Shown here one piece after another: positions 24,966 through 34,011 of a stretch of DNA of 64,000 nucleotides. The DNA lies in NCBI GenBank assembly GCA_002892395.1, contig NBBL01000002.1, positions 124,001 through 188,000 of the forward strand, read 5' to 3'. Positions within the stretch are counted from its first letter, which is position 1. Each line of letters opens with the position of its first letter. Below the pieces are notes generated by a model, which had not been told where the DNA came from, searched no databases, and saw only the letters and a list, made by a program, of their open reading frames with translations. A program made the position numbers and the translations under genes. The DNA comes from Lachnospiraceae bacterium (GTDB taxonomy: Bacteria > Bacillota > Clostridia > Lachnospirales > Lachnospiraceae).

Positions 24966-25798
24966 TGGCGGAAGATGCGGTACTCACTCAGCCTCCGGCG
25001 AGAGGAACCAGGCTTTGGTCCTCCGTTGGAAAGGCACTCGGCAGCTGTTATCTCAGCATTGTGCTTTTGTTTCTCTATCTTCCGATTTTGACTATGATTG
25101 TTCTCTCCTTCAACGAGAGCAAATCCAGAGCGCGCTGGGGCGGCTTTACGCTCAAATGGTACGTACAGCTGTTTTCCAGTGAGACCATACTCCGCGCCTT
25201 TTACAACACCATGCTGATTGCCCTGCTCTCCGCTTTGATCGCAACCCTTGTGGGCACGGCGGCGGCCATCGGCATTCACTCCATGAAACGGCTTCCCCGC
25301 AATGTCTGCATGGCGCTGACCAACATTCCCATGCTGGATGCGGATATCGTCACCGGTATTTCCCTCATGCTGGCATTTGTCGCCTTCGGCATCTCCCTGG
25401 GCTTTGGCACGATTCTCATCAGTCACGTGACCTTCAACATTCCCTATGTGATACTGAGTGTCATGCCGAAGCTGAAGCAGACCAACCGCTCCGCCTATGA
25501 GGCGGCGCAGGATCTGGGGGCGACGCCTGGAAGAGCCTTTTTCCTGGTGGTTCTGCCGGATCTGATTCCCGGCATTCTCTCCGGCTTCCTGCTGGCCTTT
25601 ACCATGTCGCTGGACGACTTTATCATCACCCACTTTACCAAGGGAGCCGGCATTGACACCCTGTCAACCCTCATCTACTCTCAGGTGAGGCGCGGCATCG
25701 TCCCCAGCATGTATGCGCTTTCCGCAATCATCTTCATCGCTGTGCTGGTGCTGCTTTTGATCACCAATTTTTTGCCGAAAAAACCGCAAAAGCTCTGA
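24965..25798 (+). CDS. potC: Spermidine/putrescine ABC transporter permease PotC
   Basis: A 277-residue permease partnering PotB. Hydrophobic segments begin near residue 30, NESKSRARWGGFTLKWY is typical of PotC, and the EAA loop reads EAAQDLGATPGRAFFLVVLPDLIPG. Start ATG 24965 shares one base with the potB stop (TGATG), so it is translationally coupled. Confidence 0.95.
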   Translation: MAEDAVLTQPPARGTRLWSSVGKALGSCYLSIVLLFLYLPILTMIVLSFNESKSRARWGGFTLKWYVQLFSSETILRAFYNTMLIALLSALIATLVGTAAAIGIHSMKRLPRNVCMALTNIPMLDADIVTGISLMLAFVAFGISLGFGTILISHVTFNIPYVILSVMPKLKQTNRSAYEAAQDLGATPGRAFFLVVLPDLIPGILSGFLLAFTMSLDDFIITHFTKGAGIDTLSTLIYSQVRRGIVPSMYALSAIIFIAVLVLLLITNFLPKKPQKL

Positions 25799-25819
25799 GG
25801 CATTGGCTGTCCGCACCCA

Positions 25820-25867
25820 TTCCGGCAACAGGTTCCGAAGCGGTACGGCGGCTTTCCCCTGCCGGAA
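25820..25867 (+). other. Intercistronic stem-loop between potC and potD
   Basis: An eight-base-pair stem TTCCGGCA/TGCCGGAA encloses 32 bases in the 96-base potC-potD gap. Such hairpins often stabilise upstream mRNA or allow differential expression of the binding protein. No T-run follows, so it is not an obvious terminator. Confidence 0.45.
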
Positions 25868-25894
25868 ACCAAACACAGAAAGGAACAATCCATC

Positions 25895-26989
25895 ATGAAA
25901 ATCCATCGTCTTCTTCGCTGCTCTCTCCCTGTTCTCCTGGCCGCAGCCATGGGCGCTGCCCTCTCCGCCTGCGGCAAAGGAAGCTCGGACCCGAACAAGG
26001 AGCTTTACGTCTATAACTGGGGGGAATACATCGATCAGGAGCTCATCTCCCAGTTTGAACAGGAAACCGGGATCCACGTCATCTATGACACCTTTGAGAC
26101 CAACGAAGAAATGCTTCCGATCATTGAGACCGGCGCCGTCCGGTACGATGTGGTCTGTCCCTCCGATTACATCATCCGGAAGATGATTGAAAAGGATTTG
26201 CTGCAGCCCATTGATTTTGACCAGGTTCCGAATTTTGCAAACATTGATCCGATCTACTTGGAAAAATCCAGGGGCTTTGATCCGGAAAACCGGTACTCCG
26301 TCCCCTACTGCTGGGGAACCGTGGGCATCATCTACAACACCTCACTGGTTGACGAGGCAGATGCCCCCACCAGCTGGGCAGACCTCTGGAATCCGAAGTA
26401 CAAAAACAACATTCTGATGCAGGATTCCGTCCGGGATGCGTTCATGGTGGGAGAAAAGCTTCTGGGATATGACATCAATACCACCGACCCGAAAGAGCTC
26501 CAGGCAGTCAAGGAAAAGCTCATTGAGCAGAAGCCTCTGGTGCAGGCCTACGTCATCGACCAGGTTCGCGATAAGATGATCGGGGGAGAAGCCGCCATGG
26601 CTGTCATCTATTCCGGAGAAATGCTCTACATCCAGAACGAGGTTGCTGCCTCCGGCGCGGACTATGAGCTGCGTTACGTCATTCCGAAGGAAGGCACCAA
26701 CGTGTGGATCGACAGCTGGGTGATCCCGAAAAACGCGGCGCACAAGGAAAATGCAGAAAAATGGATTGATTTCATGTGCCGTGCCGACGTGGCAAAGAAA
26801 AATTTCGAGTACATCACCTATCCGACTCCGAACAAAGCTGCCTTTGAGCTGCTGGATGCGAACCTCCGGAACAATAAGGCACTGTTTCCGGATGCAGAGG
26901 CGCTTAAAAAGAGCCAGGTGTATACCTACCTGGGCGAGGACGGCGATGCCCTGTATGACAACCTCTGGAAGGAAGTCAAAGCGGAATAA
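25895..26989 (+). CDS. potD: Spermidine/putrescine-binding lipoprotein PotD
   Basis: A 364-residue solute-binding protein. Residues 1-25 form a lipoprotein signal peptide with lipobox LSAC (lipidated C26), anchoring it outside the membrane. LYVYNWGEYIDQELISQFEQETG is the PotD/PotF signature and the rest matches the periplasmic-binding fold; WIDSW near residue 270 corresponds to a polyamine-contacting region. AAAGGA precedes the ATG. It ends the operon, followed by two hairpins. Confidence 0.95.
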   Translation: MKIHRLLRCSLPVLLAAAMGAALSACGKGSSDPNKELYVYNWGEYIDQELISQFEQETGIHVIYDTFETNEEMLPIIETGAVRYDVVCPSDYIIRKMIEKDLLQPIDFDQVPNFANIDPIYLEKSRGFDPENRYSVPYCWGTVGIIYNTSLVDEADAPTSWADLWNPKYKNNILMQDSVRDAFMVGEKLLGYDINTTDPKELQAVKEKLIEQKPLVQAYVIDQVRDKMIGGEAAMAVIYSGEMLYIQNEVAASGADYELRYVIPKEGTNVWIDSWVIPKNAAHKENAEKWIDFMCRADVAKKNFEYITYPTPNKAAFELLDANLRNNKALFPDAEALKKSQVYTYLGEDGDALYDNLWKEVKAE

Positions 26990-27023
26990 GCAAGCTTCCG
27001 GCGCCCTGAGCCGGAGCCTTGCG

Positions 27024-27042
27024 CTCCGCATCCTATGCGGAG
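27024..27042 (+). other. Perfect hairpin after potD
   Basis: CTCCGCAT/ATGCGGAG, eight base pairs with a three-base loop, 35 bases after the potD stop. No T-run follows. Confidence 0.45.
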
Positions 27043-27063
27043 ACGAAACGACGAAACGAAGGA

Positions 27064-27098
27064 GGGCGGCGGGATGAAAATCCCGCCACCCTTGTTCT
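27064..27098 (+). terminator. Terminator of the potABCD operon
   Basis: GGCGGGAT-GAAA-ATCCCGCC, eight perfect base pairs with a GAAA tetraloop extended by GGG/CCC, followed by a short T-rich tail (CTTGTTCT). It also lies downstream of the convergent surface-protein gene. Confidence 0.65.
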
Positions 27099-27186
27099 CT
27101 GCTTGTTTGCCTGTTTGCTGCCCTTCTCTCTGCTTATTTGTCTGCCCTTTTTCTGCCGGAGCAAAAAGCCCCTGCCTTTTCTTCTC
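27092..27186. repeat. Degenerate TGCTTGTTTGCC-type repeat after the surface-protein stop
   Basis: Imperfect repeats of short GCTTGTTTGCC-like units, purine-rich (GCAGACAAA, GGCAAACAAGCAGAG) on the surface-protein coding strand, between its stop and the pot terminator. Confidence 0.55.
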
Positions 27187-27188
27187 TG

Positions 27189-30100
27189 TCAGGCTCCTTT
27201 TTCTGTATCTCCCGGAAGAAGGATGGTTTTTCCGAAAAACCATCCCAGCAGCCCGAGAAGCAGCAAAGCAAACAGCTTAACGATTCTTTGCCTTGCCTCT
27301 CCCGTCCGGGGAAGTTTCCCTGCGGTATTCGTATTCCCTGTTTTTTCCCCCTTTGACAAGATCTCCCGGTTTCGAATCACAAACCCGTCGTTTGGATTTC
27401 CCGTAATATTCGTCTCATATCCGGCCACCTCTTTTTCTCGGACTGTATAGCGGTACCTTCGTCCGGAATCGTCCTTCACCGGCAGATTGTAAAAGGTGTG
27501 AGTCCAGCTGTCTGAGGCGCCGACGGAGGCTGTCTGTACCACGGCTCCGTCCCGCAACAGCTCTATTTCCACGGAATCCAGTTGCTTCCCTTCCCACCGC
27601 TTATCCACGCGAATATTCCATTTCTTCTTCGTTACCACCGGCGTACCGCCTCCTCCGCCATGATGCGGCGGCGGCGTTTCCGGTGTCGGTGGCGTTTCCG
27701 GCGTCGGCGGTGTCTCCGGTGTCGGTGGTGTCTCCGGTGTCGGTGGTGTCTCCGGTGTCGGCGGTGTTTCCGGCGGTGTTTCCGGAATCCGCGTATTGGT
27801 GATATCGTACCCCTTCACTTCCGCCGTGTATCCCGGCACCGGTTCTTCCTCCACACGATACGAAATCCGATTCCCCTTCGCATCAAATTGCTTCAAATTC
27901 TGAAACGCGTAGGTCCAGTTGCTGCTCTGAGATGCCACCGCCCGTTTCCCCGTATCCACTCCATCCGCATACAGACGTATGGTCACGGAATCCGGCCGTT
28001 TTCCGTCTGCATTCTTCCCATCACTCCAGTGCTTTGTACCGGAAACTTCCACCGGCTTGCAATTTTCAACATGAATCGTAAAGACTCCGTTCTTCTCGCC
28101 CCGTTCCACTTCCCGCATTACATACGAATCGGAGGCAGCTTCTTTTACGTACAGCAGCGATTGGAGTTCTTCTCCGTTGACTGTCACGGGAAGCCCTGTG
28201 ACGGTATGACTCCACTGATTTTGCTGATTCAGCTGAAAGCGCTCAATAAACCAATCTGTCCCGCCCTGTTTTCCCCGGAGCTCCAGCGTAATCTCCCGGG
28301 GTGTTAGACCTGCTTCCCAGCTTTTGACGATTTTGACCTTTGTCTTTACCGCTTCTTTTCCAAACTCAACATTTCCATTGGAGCCCAGTCCGGCGCCGCG
28401 AGGAGCCCGATTTCCTGTGATGATCAGCTTGGAAAGCGCCCGGTTCTCCTTCAGTATGTTTTTCTGCTCTGCCTGATCTGATGACACCTCCGTTTTAATC
28501 GCCAGCTCACTTGCACAATTGTGAACCTGAACGGTGCTTCGCGGATTCGTGCCGTCCCTATCCCGGGCACCATCCAGCACGTATTCCACCTTTGCGCCGT
28601 TCATCAGGCGATCCGGCAGCGTAATGGAATAGGTTTCGGGATCCTGATCCTTCGGCACAGGATTCTGCCTTTCCATCCTTAGCACCTTATTGGAGCTCCA
28701 GAAATCGTTTCCTTCCGCCGGCGCCTGATTGCCGCCGATTGTCGCGCCTTGCTCCACATGAAATACTGCGCTCCCCGTGGGGCAGAACCAAACGCCGCCC
28801 CCCACCGCATCGGGAAGCCTTTGCTCTCTCGGTGGAAATACCTTTTCTGCCTTGTTTTCTCCGATGTAGGCATTTTGAATGGCCAAGGTGTAGGGATAGG
28901 ATCCGACCGCAACGCCGCCTCCATAGTGCCGAGACCGGTTATTTACAATGCGACCGCCCCGCAGTACGCAGGCGTTTGCATCCACCATAATACCGCCGCC
29001 GGCTCCGTAGCTCTCATTCCCACTGACGGTGCCGCCGTCCATCTCAAATGCGCCGGCGTAATGCCTTTGCCAGGTCGCAATCGGCAGCTTGGTCACCACC
29101 TTGCCTTTGCCTTCCTCTCCATCCACAGCAAAATCATAAATGTAGACACCGCCGCCTGAAAATGCTGTGTTATGGCAAACCTGAATTTCACTGTCCTCCG
29201 GAAACCGGATTTTCACATTGCCCAATCCGGAAAGACCGCCGCCTCCGGCTCCTCGATTGCCCTCTATGGTGCCGGCATAAAAGTCTGCGGTCGCCAGGGC
29301 TTGCTCCTTCAGCGCTGACTCCTGCGTTGCTCCTAGATCATAAACATACGGATCTCCGCTGCCCACCAGAATTCCACCGCTATATCCATCATTCTCTTTG
29401 ATTTCTCCGCCGCTCATCTCAAAGTGAGAGCCCGGCGCCACCATGACTCCGCCTGCGCCGGGAGAATCAGACCATGGGGGACCCTTTTTACCATTTTTCT
29501 CCCACGGGTAATAAACGGAGGCTTTGTTCTTACAGATGCTTCCCCCGGTCATCACCATCCTTGCCCCGTTCTTCAGCATCACCGCGCCGGCAGAATACGC
29601 CGTAGTACGGTCACTGTAATCATTGTTCTGAATGGCTCCGCCCTGAAACAGAAGGGAAGCCTGGGAGCCCTCCACATGGATCGGTGCGGCATGAGATGAC
29701 CCTCTGTGTTTTTCATTCTGCAGTACTGCCCCGTCCATCACCAATTTGCCTTGGGTTAAAATCGTACCGGCTATGGCGCTGTTTTCCCTGCCTTCTCCAT
29801 CCATTGTGAGTCCCGATCCCAGCGTCAGCGCACCCCTCTCGGGGATCTGAATCATGGTTCCGGTAAATGTCTGAGCCCGCTTAAATACCGCATTGCTTCC
29901 ACTGGCTTTGACGGTGAACCGAAGCGCTTTCTCTCCGATCTCCAGCGTCTCATTAAAAAGATAGTCCCCCGGGCTTAAAACAATCTCATCCTCCGGCTCC
30001 GCCTGTGCAACTGCCTGCTTTAAGGACTCAAAATCACGGACCGGTCCCGGAATCCCGGGAGCCGTCAGCATAAGCAAACGCAGTGCCAGCTCTGCATTGC

Positions 30101-30401
30101 TTTGGCTCGCCAATAGCAATGCAGAGCCTGCATCAGAAGCCGTTGCCCCCGCATTGCTGGCACTGGCATTCCTTCCTCTGCCCTCGGTACCTCCCTGCCA
30201 ATTCGACAGCGAAGAAACGGCTTCGTCATCCAACACAGCACCATCCGGCAGCTTTCCGTCATCCTCGCCCATGACAGAAAACAGGTTCTGAAACGCTTCC
30301 GAATTTCCGGCAAATGCGCTGGAGGCGACCTGTGCTACGGTGCCGACAAACAGCGCTGCTGCCATCAGAAGAAGCAGCCGATTCTTCATTCCACCCTTCA
30401 T
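27189..30401 (-). CDS. LPXTG-anchored surface protein with beta-helix and Cna-B domains
   Basis: A 1070-residue secreted wall protein. A signal peptide covers about 1-32 (LLLLMAAALFVGTVAQV). Residues about 115-650 hold glycine-rich right-handed beta-helix-like repeats (GAGGVMV, SGGEIKEN, GGGVYIYDF). Two Cna-B-type domains follow (about 670-880; KHWSDGKNADGKRPDSVTIRLYADG), then a Pro-rich TPETPP linker, a third Cna-B domain (about 940-1015; VDKRWEGKQLDSVEIELLRDG) and the sorting motif LPRTG (1030-1034) with a hydrophobic segment. Unusually the residues after the hydrophobic segment carry no clear positive cluster. It probably acts in adhesion or as a stalked surface structure. I start at ATG 30401; alternatives are 30422 (TTG) and 30389. 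No sortase gene is adjacent. Confidence 0.88.
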   Translation of the reverse strand: MKGGMKNRLLLLMAAALFVGTVAQVASSAFAGNSEAFQNLFSVMGEDDGKLPDGAVLDDEAVSSLSNWQGGTEGRGRNASASNAGATASDAGSALLLASQSNAELALRLLMLTAPGIPGPVRDFESLKQAVAQAEPEDEIVLSPGDYLFNETLEIGEKALRFTVKASGSNAVFKRAQTFTGTMIQIPERGALTLGSGLTMDGEGRENSAIAGTILTQGKLVMDGAVLQNEKHRGSSHAAPIHVEGSQASLLFQGGAIQNNDYSDRTTAYSAGAVMLKNGARMVMTGGSICKNKASVYYPWEKNGKKGPPWSDSPGAGGVMVAPGSHFEMSGGEIKENDGYSGGILVGSGDPYVYDLGATQESALKEQALATADFYAGTIEGNRGAGGGGLSGLGNVKIRFPEDSEIQVCHNTAFSGGGVYIYDFAVDGEEGKGKVVTKLPIATWQRHYAGAFEMDGGTVSGNESYGAGGGIMVDANACVLRGGRIVNNRSRHYGGGVAVGSYPYTLAIQNAYIGENKAEKVFPPREQRLPDAVGGGVWFCPTGSAVFHVEQGATIGGNQAPAEGNDFWSSNKVLRMERQNPVPKDQDPETYSITLPDRLMNGAKVEYVLDGARDRDGTNPRSTVQVHNCASELAIKTEVSSDQAEQKNILKENRALSKLIITGNRAPRGAGLGSNGNVEFGKEAVKTKVKIVKSWEAGLTPREITLELRGKQGGTDWFIERFQLNQQNQWSHTVTGLPVTVNGEELQSLLYVKEAASDSYVMREVERGEKNGVFTIHVENCKPVEVSGTKHWSDGKNADGKRPDSVTIRLYADGVDTGKRAVASQSSNWTYAFQNLKQFDAKGNRISYRVEEEPVPGYTAEVKGYDITNTRIPETPPETPPTPETPPTPETPPTPETPPTPETPPTPETPPPHHGGGGGTPVVTKKKWNIRVDKRWEGKQLDSVEIELLRDGAVVQTASVGASDSWTHTFYNLPVKDDSGRRYRYTVREKEVAGYETNITGNPNDGFVIRNREILSKGEKTGNTNTAGKLPRTGEARQRIVKLFALLLLGLLGWFFGKTILLPGDTEKGA
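27680..27780. repeat. Coding repeat for the TPETPP proline-rich linker
   Basis: About six copies of an 18-base unit encoding TPETPP in the surface protein, located between the second and third Cna-B domains rather than next to LPRTG. Confidence 0.9.
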
Positions 30402-30561
30402 TGTTCGTTCCCGTCCTCCCAAGCAACCGCTTAATCTTGACTAATATTGTCTTCTTTTATCATGATATTATATTATAATGTGATTCATTATTCCAGCATT
30501 TTTCAAAAAAATAATGCCGATTTTTCATTATTCACCGTTAAGTTTTTATTTTTTTGATTGA

Positions 30562-30743
30562 TTGCTCGTTAATCTCTCTCCAAAATTTTCCTGTTCGATC
30601 AATTGCTCGTTGGTTTCTTATAAAAATTTTCCCGTTTGATCAATTGCCCGTTTAGCTCCCCTAACCATTTTTCTGTTTGTTTCATTACCCGTTGGTTTCC
30701 TCTAAGCTTTTTTCTGTTTGTTTAATTGCCCGTTGATTTCCCC
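30562..30743. repeat. 41-bp degenerate tandem repeat between the surface protein and tRNA genes
   Basis: Four full units (30562-30602, 30603-30643, 30644-30684, 30685-30725) and a partial fifth, each opening TTGCTCGTT or TTGCCCGTT. No coding potential. It sits beyond the tRNA operon terminator, and the remaining 30423-30561 is AT-rich and contains likely -10 boxes (for example TATAAT at 30477-30472) for the surface-protein gene. Confidence 0.88.
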
Positions 30744-30758
30744 TTCCGCTTCGGACAT

Positions 30759-30785
30759 AAAAAAAGAATGTGCCAAAGCACATTC
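30759..30785 (-). terminator. Rho-independent terminator of the tRNA operon
   Basis: GAATGTGC-TTTG-GCACATTC followed by seven Ts on the minus strand, 60 bases after the tRNA-His gene. Confidence 0.93.
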
Positions 30786-30845
30786 CCAAGCTGGGCGCAA
30801 CCGCCCGGATGATTCTATTTTCCCTGATGTAAAATCGCAACAAAG

Positions 30846-30920
30846 GGTGGGTACAGGGGCTCGAACCCTGGATCTCCAGATCCACAATCTGGCGCGCTAA
30901 CCAACTGCGCCATACCCACC
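30846..30920 (-). tRNA. tRNA-His (GTG)
   Basis: A full cloverleaf with anticodon loop TTGTGGA in stem CCAGA/TCTGG, T-arm CAGGG-TTCGAGC-CCCTG, and the extra G-1 opposite discriminator C73 that marks histidine tRNAs. CCA is not encoded. Confidence 0.96.
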
Positions 30921-30999
30921 ATAAAACGCTTTTGGAGTCACACACACGCGGATGTCTGCTGATTTCAGGTCAATCCCCGCTTCCGCGCTTTGCTCCGCG

Positions 31000-31073
<74 letters not shown>

Positions 31074-31093
31074 ACTGTCTTGAAAAAGACAAG

Positions 31094-31164
31094 AGCAGGT
31101 GATGGGAATCGAACCCACGTATCCAGCTTGGAAGGCTGGTGTTCTACCATTGAACCACACCTGC
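31094..31164 (-). tRNA. tRNA-Gly (TCC)
   Basis: A 71-base cloverleaf with acceptor GCAGGTG/CACCTGC, anticodon loop CTTCCAA (TCC) in stem CCAGC/GCTGG, discriminator T. It is the first tRNA of the operon. Confidence 0.96.
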
Positions 31165-31192
31165 GCTTACGTGCTCTTGCACGTGCTTTAAA

Positions 31193-31221
31193 TTTATACC
31201 ATATTTTTTTATTTATGGCAA
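31193..31221 (-). promoter_or_regulatory. Promoter of the tRNA operon
   Basis: On the minus strand TTGCCA (31221-31216), 17 bases, TATAAA (31198-31193), placed 28 bases before tRNA-Gly. Confidence 0.75.
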
Positions 31222-31225
31222 GTAG

Positions 31226-32002
31226 TTATTTCTTTTTAAATTCCATTTTTACGATGGCGCAGCTCTTTCCCTGTTCATCCCTGAGATTCACAAGGCAAAC
31301 AGCTTCCTTCGGATCGCCGCAGATCAATGGATGGATCAGGTCTCCCAGACACGCAGCCCTTTTGTACTGAACCTCCAGTCGGCAGAGCACTGTGTTCTTG
31401 CTCCCCGGCACCGGCAGCCCCAGATTCCGCCGAATCTCCTCCTCTCTTTCCTCCATCGCGGTCTTTGCCATTTCCACGTACTGTGCGTTATTGACATGGC
31501 AGTTGCTGTCCAAATGATTCCTGGAGATCCGAATGGGATCGGCGGCAATTCCGTCTGAGGGCACTGTGATCTTTCGCTCCAGAGGCGGCAGCTCCAGCCT
31601 TGGCCCGGAGACCTCCATGTAGCGCGCAACGTCTTCCTCTCCGGCTCTGCACGGACGCCCGTTCCTTTTGTCGTAGAAAAACCAGAGGGAATCCGCCTGC
31701 ACCAGCGGCGTACCGTCCTCCGAACAAATCAAAAAATTCCGCTTTCCGTATATTTCCCGGAAGGCATAGGGCCAGGTGCTGACCGTAATGTGCTCTCCGA
31801 ACACCGGCATACGGTCAATTCGGATATCCCATGCGGCAAGAAACCACGCCTTTTGCCGGGAGGCCATCTCGGCAATTCCCAACCCCAGCGCCTCACTCTG
31901 AAAGGTGGAGCAGTCCTGAAGATAATTCATCATGGCGAACACCGACAAGGTGCCGCCGGGATCGCACTCACTGTAGCGCACTCTGCTGCTAAAGGAATTC
32001 AT
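31226..32002 (-). CDS. Acyl-ACP thioesterase
   Basis: A 258-residue protein with two hotdog repeats like bacterial acyl-ACP thioesterases (FatA/FatB family). YSECDPGGTLSVFAMMNYLQDCS begins the first repeat; the second has NHLDSNCHVNNAQYVEM, carrying the Asn-His catalytic pair. It releases free fatty acids from acyl-ACP in the cytosol. It precedes the tRNA promoter, and its 3' end overlaps that promoter's upstream region. No fatty acid genes are adjacent. Confidence 0.9.
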   Translation of the reverse strand: MNSFSSRVRYSECDPGGTLSVFAMMNYLQDCSTFQSEALGLGIAEMASRQKAWFLAAWDIRIDRMPVFGEHITVSTWPYAFREIYGKRNFLICSEDGTPLVQADSLWFFYDKRNGRPCRAGEEDVARYMEVSGPRLELPPLERKITVPSDGIAADPIRISRNHLDSNCHVNNAQYVEMAKTAMEEREEEIRRNLGLPVPGSKNTVLCRLEVQYKRAACLGDLIHPLICGDPKEAVCLVNLRDEQGKSCAIVKMEFKKK

Positions 32003-32056
32003 GGTTCCGCTGCCTTTCTTTTCCTCTCTTTTCCCGTCCCCTGTGCATCTCCGAGG

Positions 32057-32156
32057 GAACGCATCCGTTTTCTGCTCTGAATTTCCGGTGGAACGGCATC
32101 CGTTTTCCGCTCAGTATCTCTGGTGGAACGGCATCCGTTTTCCGCTCAAAATTTCC
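32057..32156. repeat. 34/35-bp tandem repeat overlapping the rfbC stop
   Basis: Three copies opening GAACGGCATCCGTTTTCCGC at 32126, 32091 and (one base shorter) 32057. The copy nearest rfbC contains its last codons and TGA stop. Confidence 0.88.
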
Positions 32157-32748
32157 AAGTGTCCTTCAGAGTACTCCACCTTTGATCCTTTTCGCTCAAA
32201 TTCAGTGCCGTGCCGTCCTGAAGACGGTAGCCGGATGCGTCCGCACTTCCCGGATACGCTCCTGTCAGCTCCGGCCATTGGATCCCGATGGACGGATCGT
32301 TCCACGCCAGACCTCCCTCATCCCCCGGATGCCAAAAATCCGTCACCTTATAGCAGAACTCCGCCGTCTCGCTGAGCACCAGAAAGCCGTGGGCGAATCC
32401 CTCCGAAATATAAAACTGCTTTTTGTTTTCTTCCGTGAGTTCCACACCGAACCACTGCCCAAAGGTCTTGCTGCCTTCCCGCAGATCCACTGCCACATCA
32501 AATACCGCCCCTTTGATGACGCGTACCAGCTTTCCCTGGGGAAACTGCTTCTGAAAGTGCAGCCCGCGGAGCACACCTTTGGAAGAGCTGCTCTGATTGT
32601 CCTGCACAAATACCATCTTGAGACCGGCCTCCTCCATATCACGTCGGTTATAGGTCTCCATAAAATAGCCCCTTGCATCTCCGTGCACGGTGGGCTCAAT
32701 TACATACAAGCCATCAATCGGGCATGCTGTCAGCCGTATCTGTCCCAT
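32146..32748 (-). CDS. rfbC: dTDP-4-dehydrorhamnose 3,5-epimerase
   Basis: A 200-residue cupin-fold epimerase that converts dTDP-4-keto-6-deoxyglucose to dTDP-4-keto-rhamnose in the dTDP-L-rhamnose pathway. HGDARGYFMETYNRRDM, VLRGLHFQKQFPQGKLVRVIKGAVFDVAVDLR and FAHGFLVLSE are family signatures; the catalytic His is in LRGLHF. rfbA, rfbB and rfbD are not in this window. It is the downstream edge of the exopolysaccharide region. The RBS is GGAGGGAG, and a CCGTCT/AGACGG hairpin sits in its leader. Confidence 0.94.
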   Translation of the reverse strand: MGQIRLTACPIDGLYVIEPTVHGDARGYFMETYNRRDMEEAGLKMVFVQDNQSSSSKGVLRGLHFQKQFPQGKLVRVIKGAVFDVAVDLREGSKTFGQWFGVELTEENKKQFYISEGFAHGFLVLSETAEFCYKVTDFWHPGDEGGLAWNDPSIGIQWPELTGAYPGSADASGYRLQDGTALNLSEKDQRWSTLKDTWKF

Positions 32749-32906
32749 TCTGTTCTCCCTCCCGTATTCTGCTTCTGCCGTTCCGTATTACCGTCTGAAA
32801 GACGGATAAGAATCAGACATCTTTTAGAAAAATAATTATTACATAGGTCGTCTTATATCCCCCTTTCTAAAGTAAGGGGCGTTACGGCGACATTCGGTAA
32901 AACAGG

Positions 32907-32949
32907 AAAAAAGCCTCCCGAAAACGGGGCAAAGCCCGCTGCCGGGAGG
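32907..32949 (-). terminator. Rho-independent terminator of the nitroreductase gene
   Basis: Outer stem CCTCCCG/CGGGAGG with an inner CGGGC/GCCCG hairpin, followed by six Ts on the minus strand. Confidence 0.88.
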
Positions 32950-32964
32950 TCAAAGTCCCTTTGC

Positions 32965-33834
32965 TCACCAGAGCTGCATGGAAGCCACCGCTTCATAGCC
33001 CTCTGCCAGCCGAAGCTCCCCGGCATCCTCCACGCTTCCCACCTTCCAGCCGTGACCGGAATGATTGTACTGAGTATAAATCACGTGGAAATTGTACATG
33101 GTTGCCCCAAGTCCCAGCTTGCGATCCGCCTCGGAAACCATCTCCTCCGGCTTCTCACAAAGAATTACCCGGCGATCCTTCAGCAGATATCGGTAGGTCT
33201 GACGATTCAGGAAGCTGGGCGCCAGTGTGGCGGCATAAAGCGCCTTGTCCAGAACCGGATCAAACTGATCCTCCTCCCAGGAGGGGGTGACCCCCCAGCT
33301 CCCGTCGTACACCATCTCGCTCTGTGCGATCTTCGGTGCAATATGTCCTTCTCTCGCCTCAAATTTTACATCGGCCGGCGTCATAATATCGATCCGGAGC
33401 ACTCCCCGTTCCGGTTTCCCGTATCCGCAGGCAATGACGGCCACCGGAGAGAGTGCTGTCTCCAGAAGCAGCGTCTTTTTCACCATGTCTCCGTGATCCA
33501 CAGTCAGCCAGCAGGCATCCAACCCCATGTCCGTCAGCTTCAGGGAAAGCGCTTCCGCCATATACCCCATGTTCTCATAGAAGCCCTCCTTTTTCTCGGA
33601 AAGGAGAACCAGATAGAGCGGCGCAAAGAACGCGTTTCCCCGGTAGCCCACAACTCCCTCAAGGCGCGTACCCGCATCTCCCGTACACAGCTCCAGGGAA
33701 ACCCGGATATCCGGGATCAGCCTTTCGCAGTTGTTAAAATAATCTTTGATTTCAGCCATCTGCTCTGCACTGACTGCTTTGTCACGAAACGAGCGAATCG
33801 ACTGTCTCTGCTGAATCAGTTCTTCGTAATTCAT
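32965..33834 (-). CDS. Nitroreductase-family flavoprotein (TM1586-like)
   Basis: A 289-residue FMN-binding reductase. It opens MNYEELIQQRQSIRSF, the family's phosphate-binding start, and has NMGYMAEALSLKLTDMGLDACWL and VIACGYGKPERG. The length and second half suggest the duplicated TM1586-type subgroup. The start at 33834 has AGGAGG five bases upstream. Upstream on the minus strand lies a perfect TATAAT (33910-33905) without a clear -35. Its substrate is unknown, and it is unrelated in function to the flanking polysaccharide genes as far as I can see. Confidence 0.85.
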   Translation of the reverse strand: MNYEELIQQRQSIRSFRDKAVSAEQMAEIKDYFNNCERLIPDIRVSLELCTGDAGTRLEGVVGYRGNAFFAPLYLVLLSEKKEGFYENMGYMAEALSLKLTDMGLDACWLTVDHGDMVKKTLLLETALSPVAVIACGYGKPERGVLRIDIMTPADVKFEAREGHIAPKIAQSEMVYDGSWGVTPSWEEDQFDPVLDKALYAATLAPSFLNRQTYRYLLKDRRVILCEKPEEMVSEADRKLGLGATMYNFHVIYTQYNHSGHGWKVGSVEDAGELRLAEGYEAVASMQLW

Positions 33835-34011
33835 TCTGTCCTCCTGCTGTGTGATTTGAAAGCCGCACATCATACGAACGCTCCCGTATGGAGCCAGCTT
33901 GTTTTATTATATCGCAACTTCCCGTGAAACGCCACGAAGCAGGCGAGGAAACTTGGCGCTTTTTCACCGGCAACGCCGCGCTGTCGTCCTACGCACTCAT
34001 CCTCCGCATTC

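Noticed and set aside
30562-30743. CRISPR array
   Set aside because: The 41-bp units are contiguous degenerate copies without unique spacers, and there are no cas genes.
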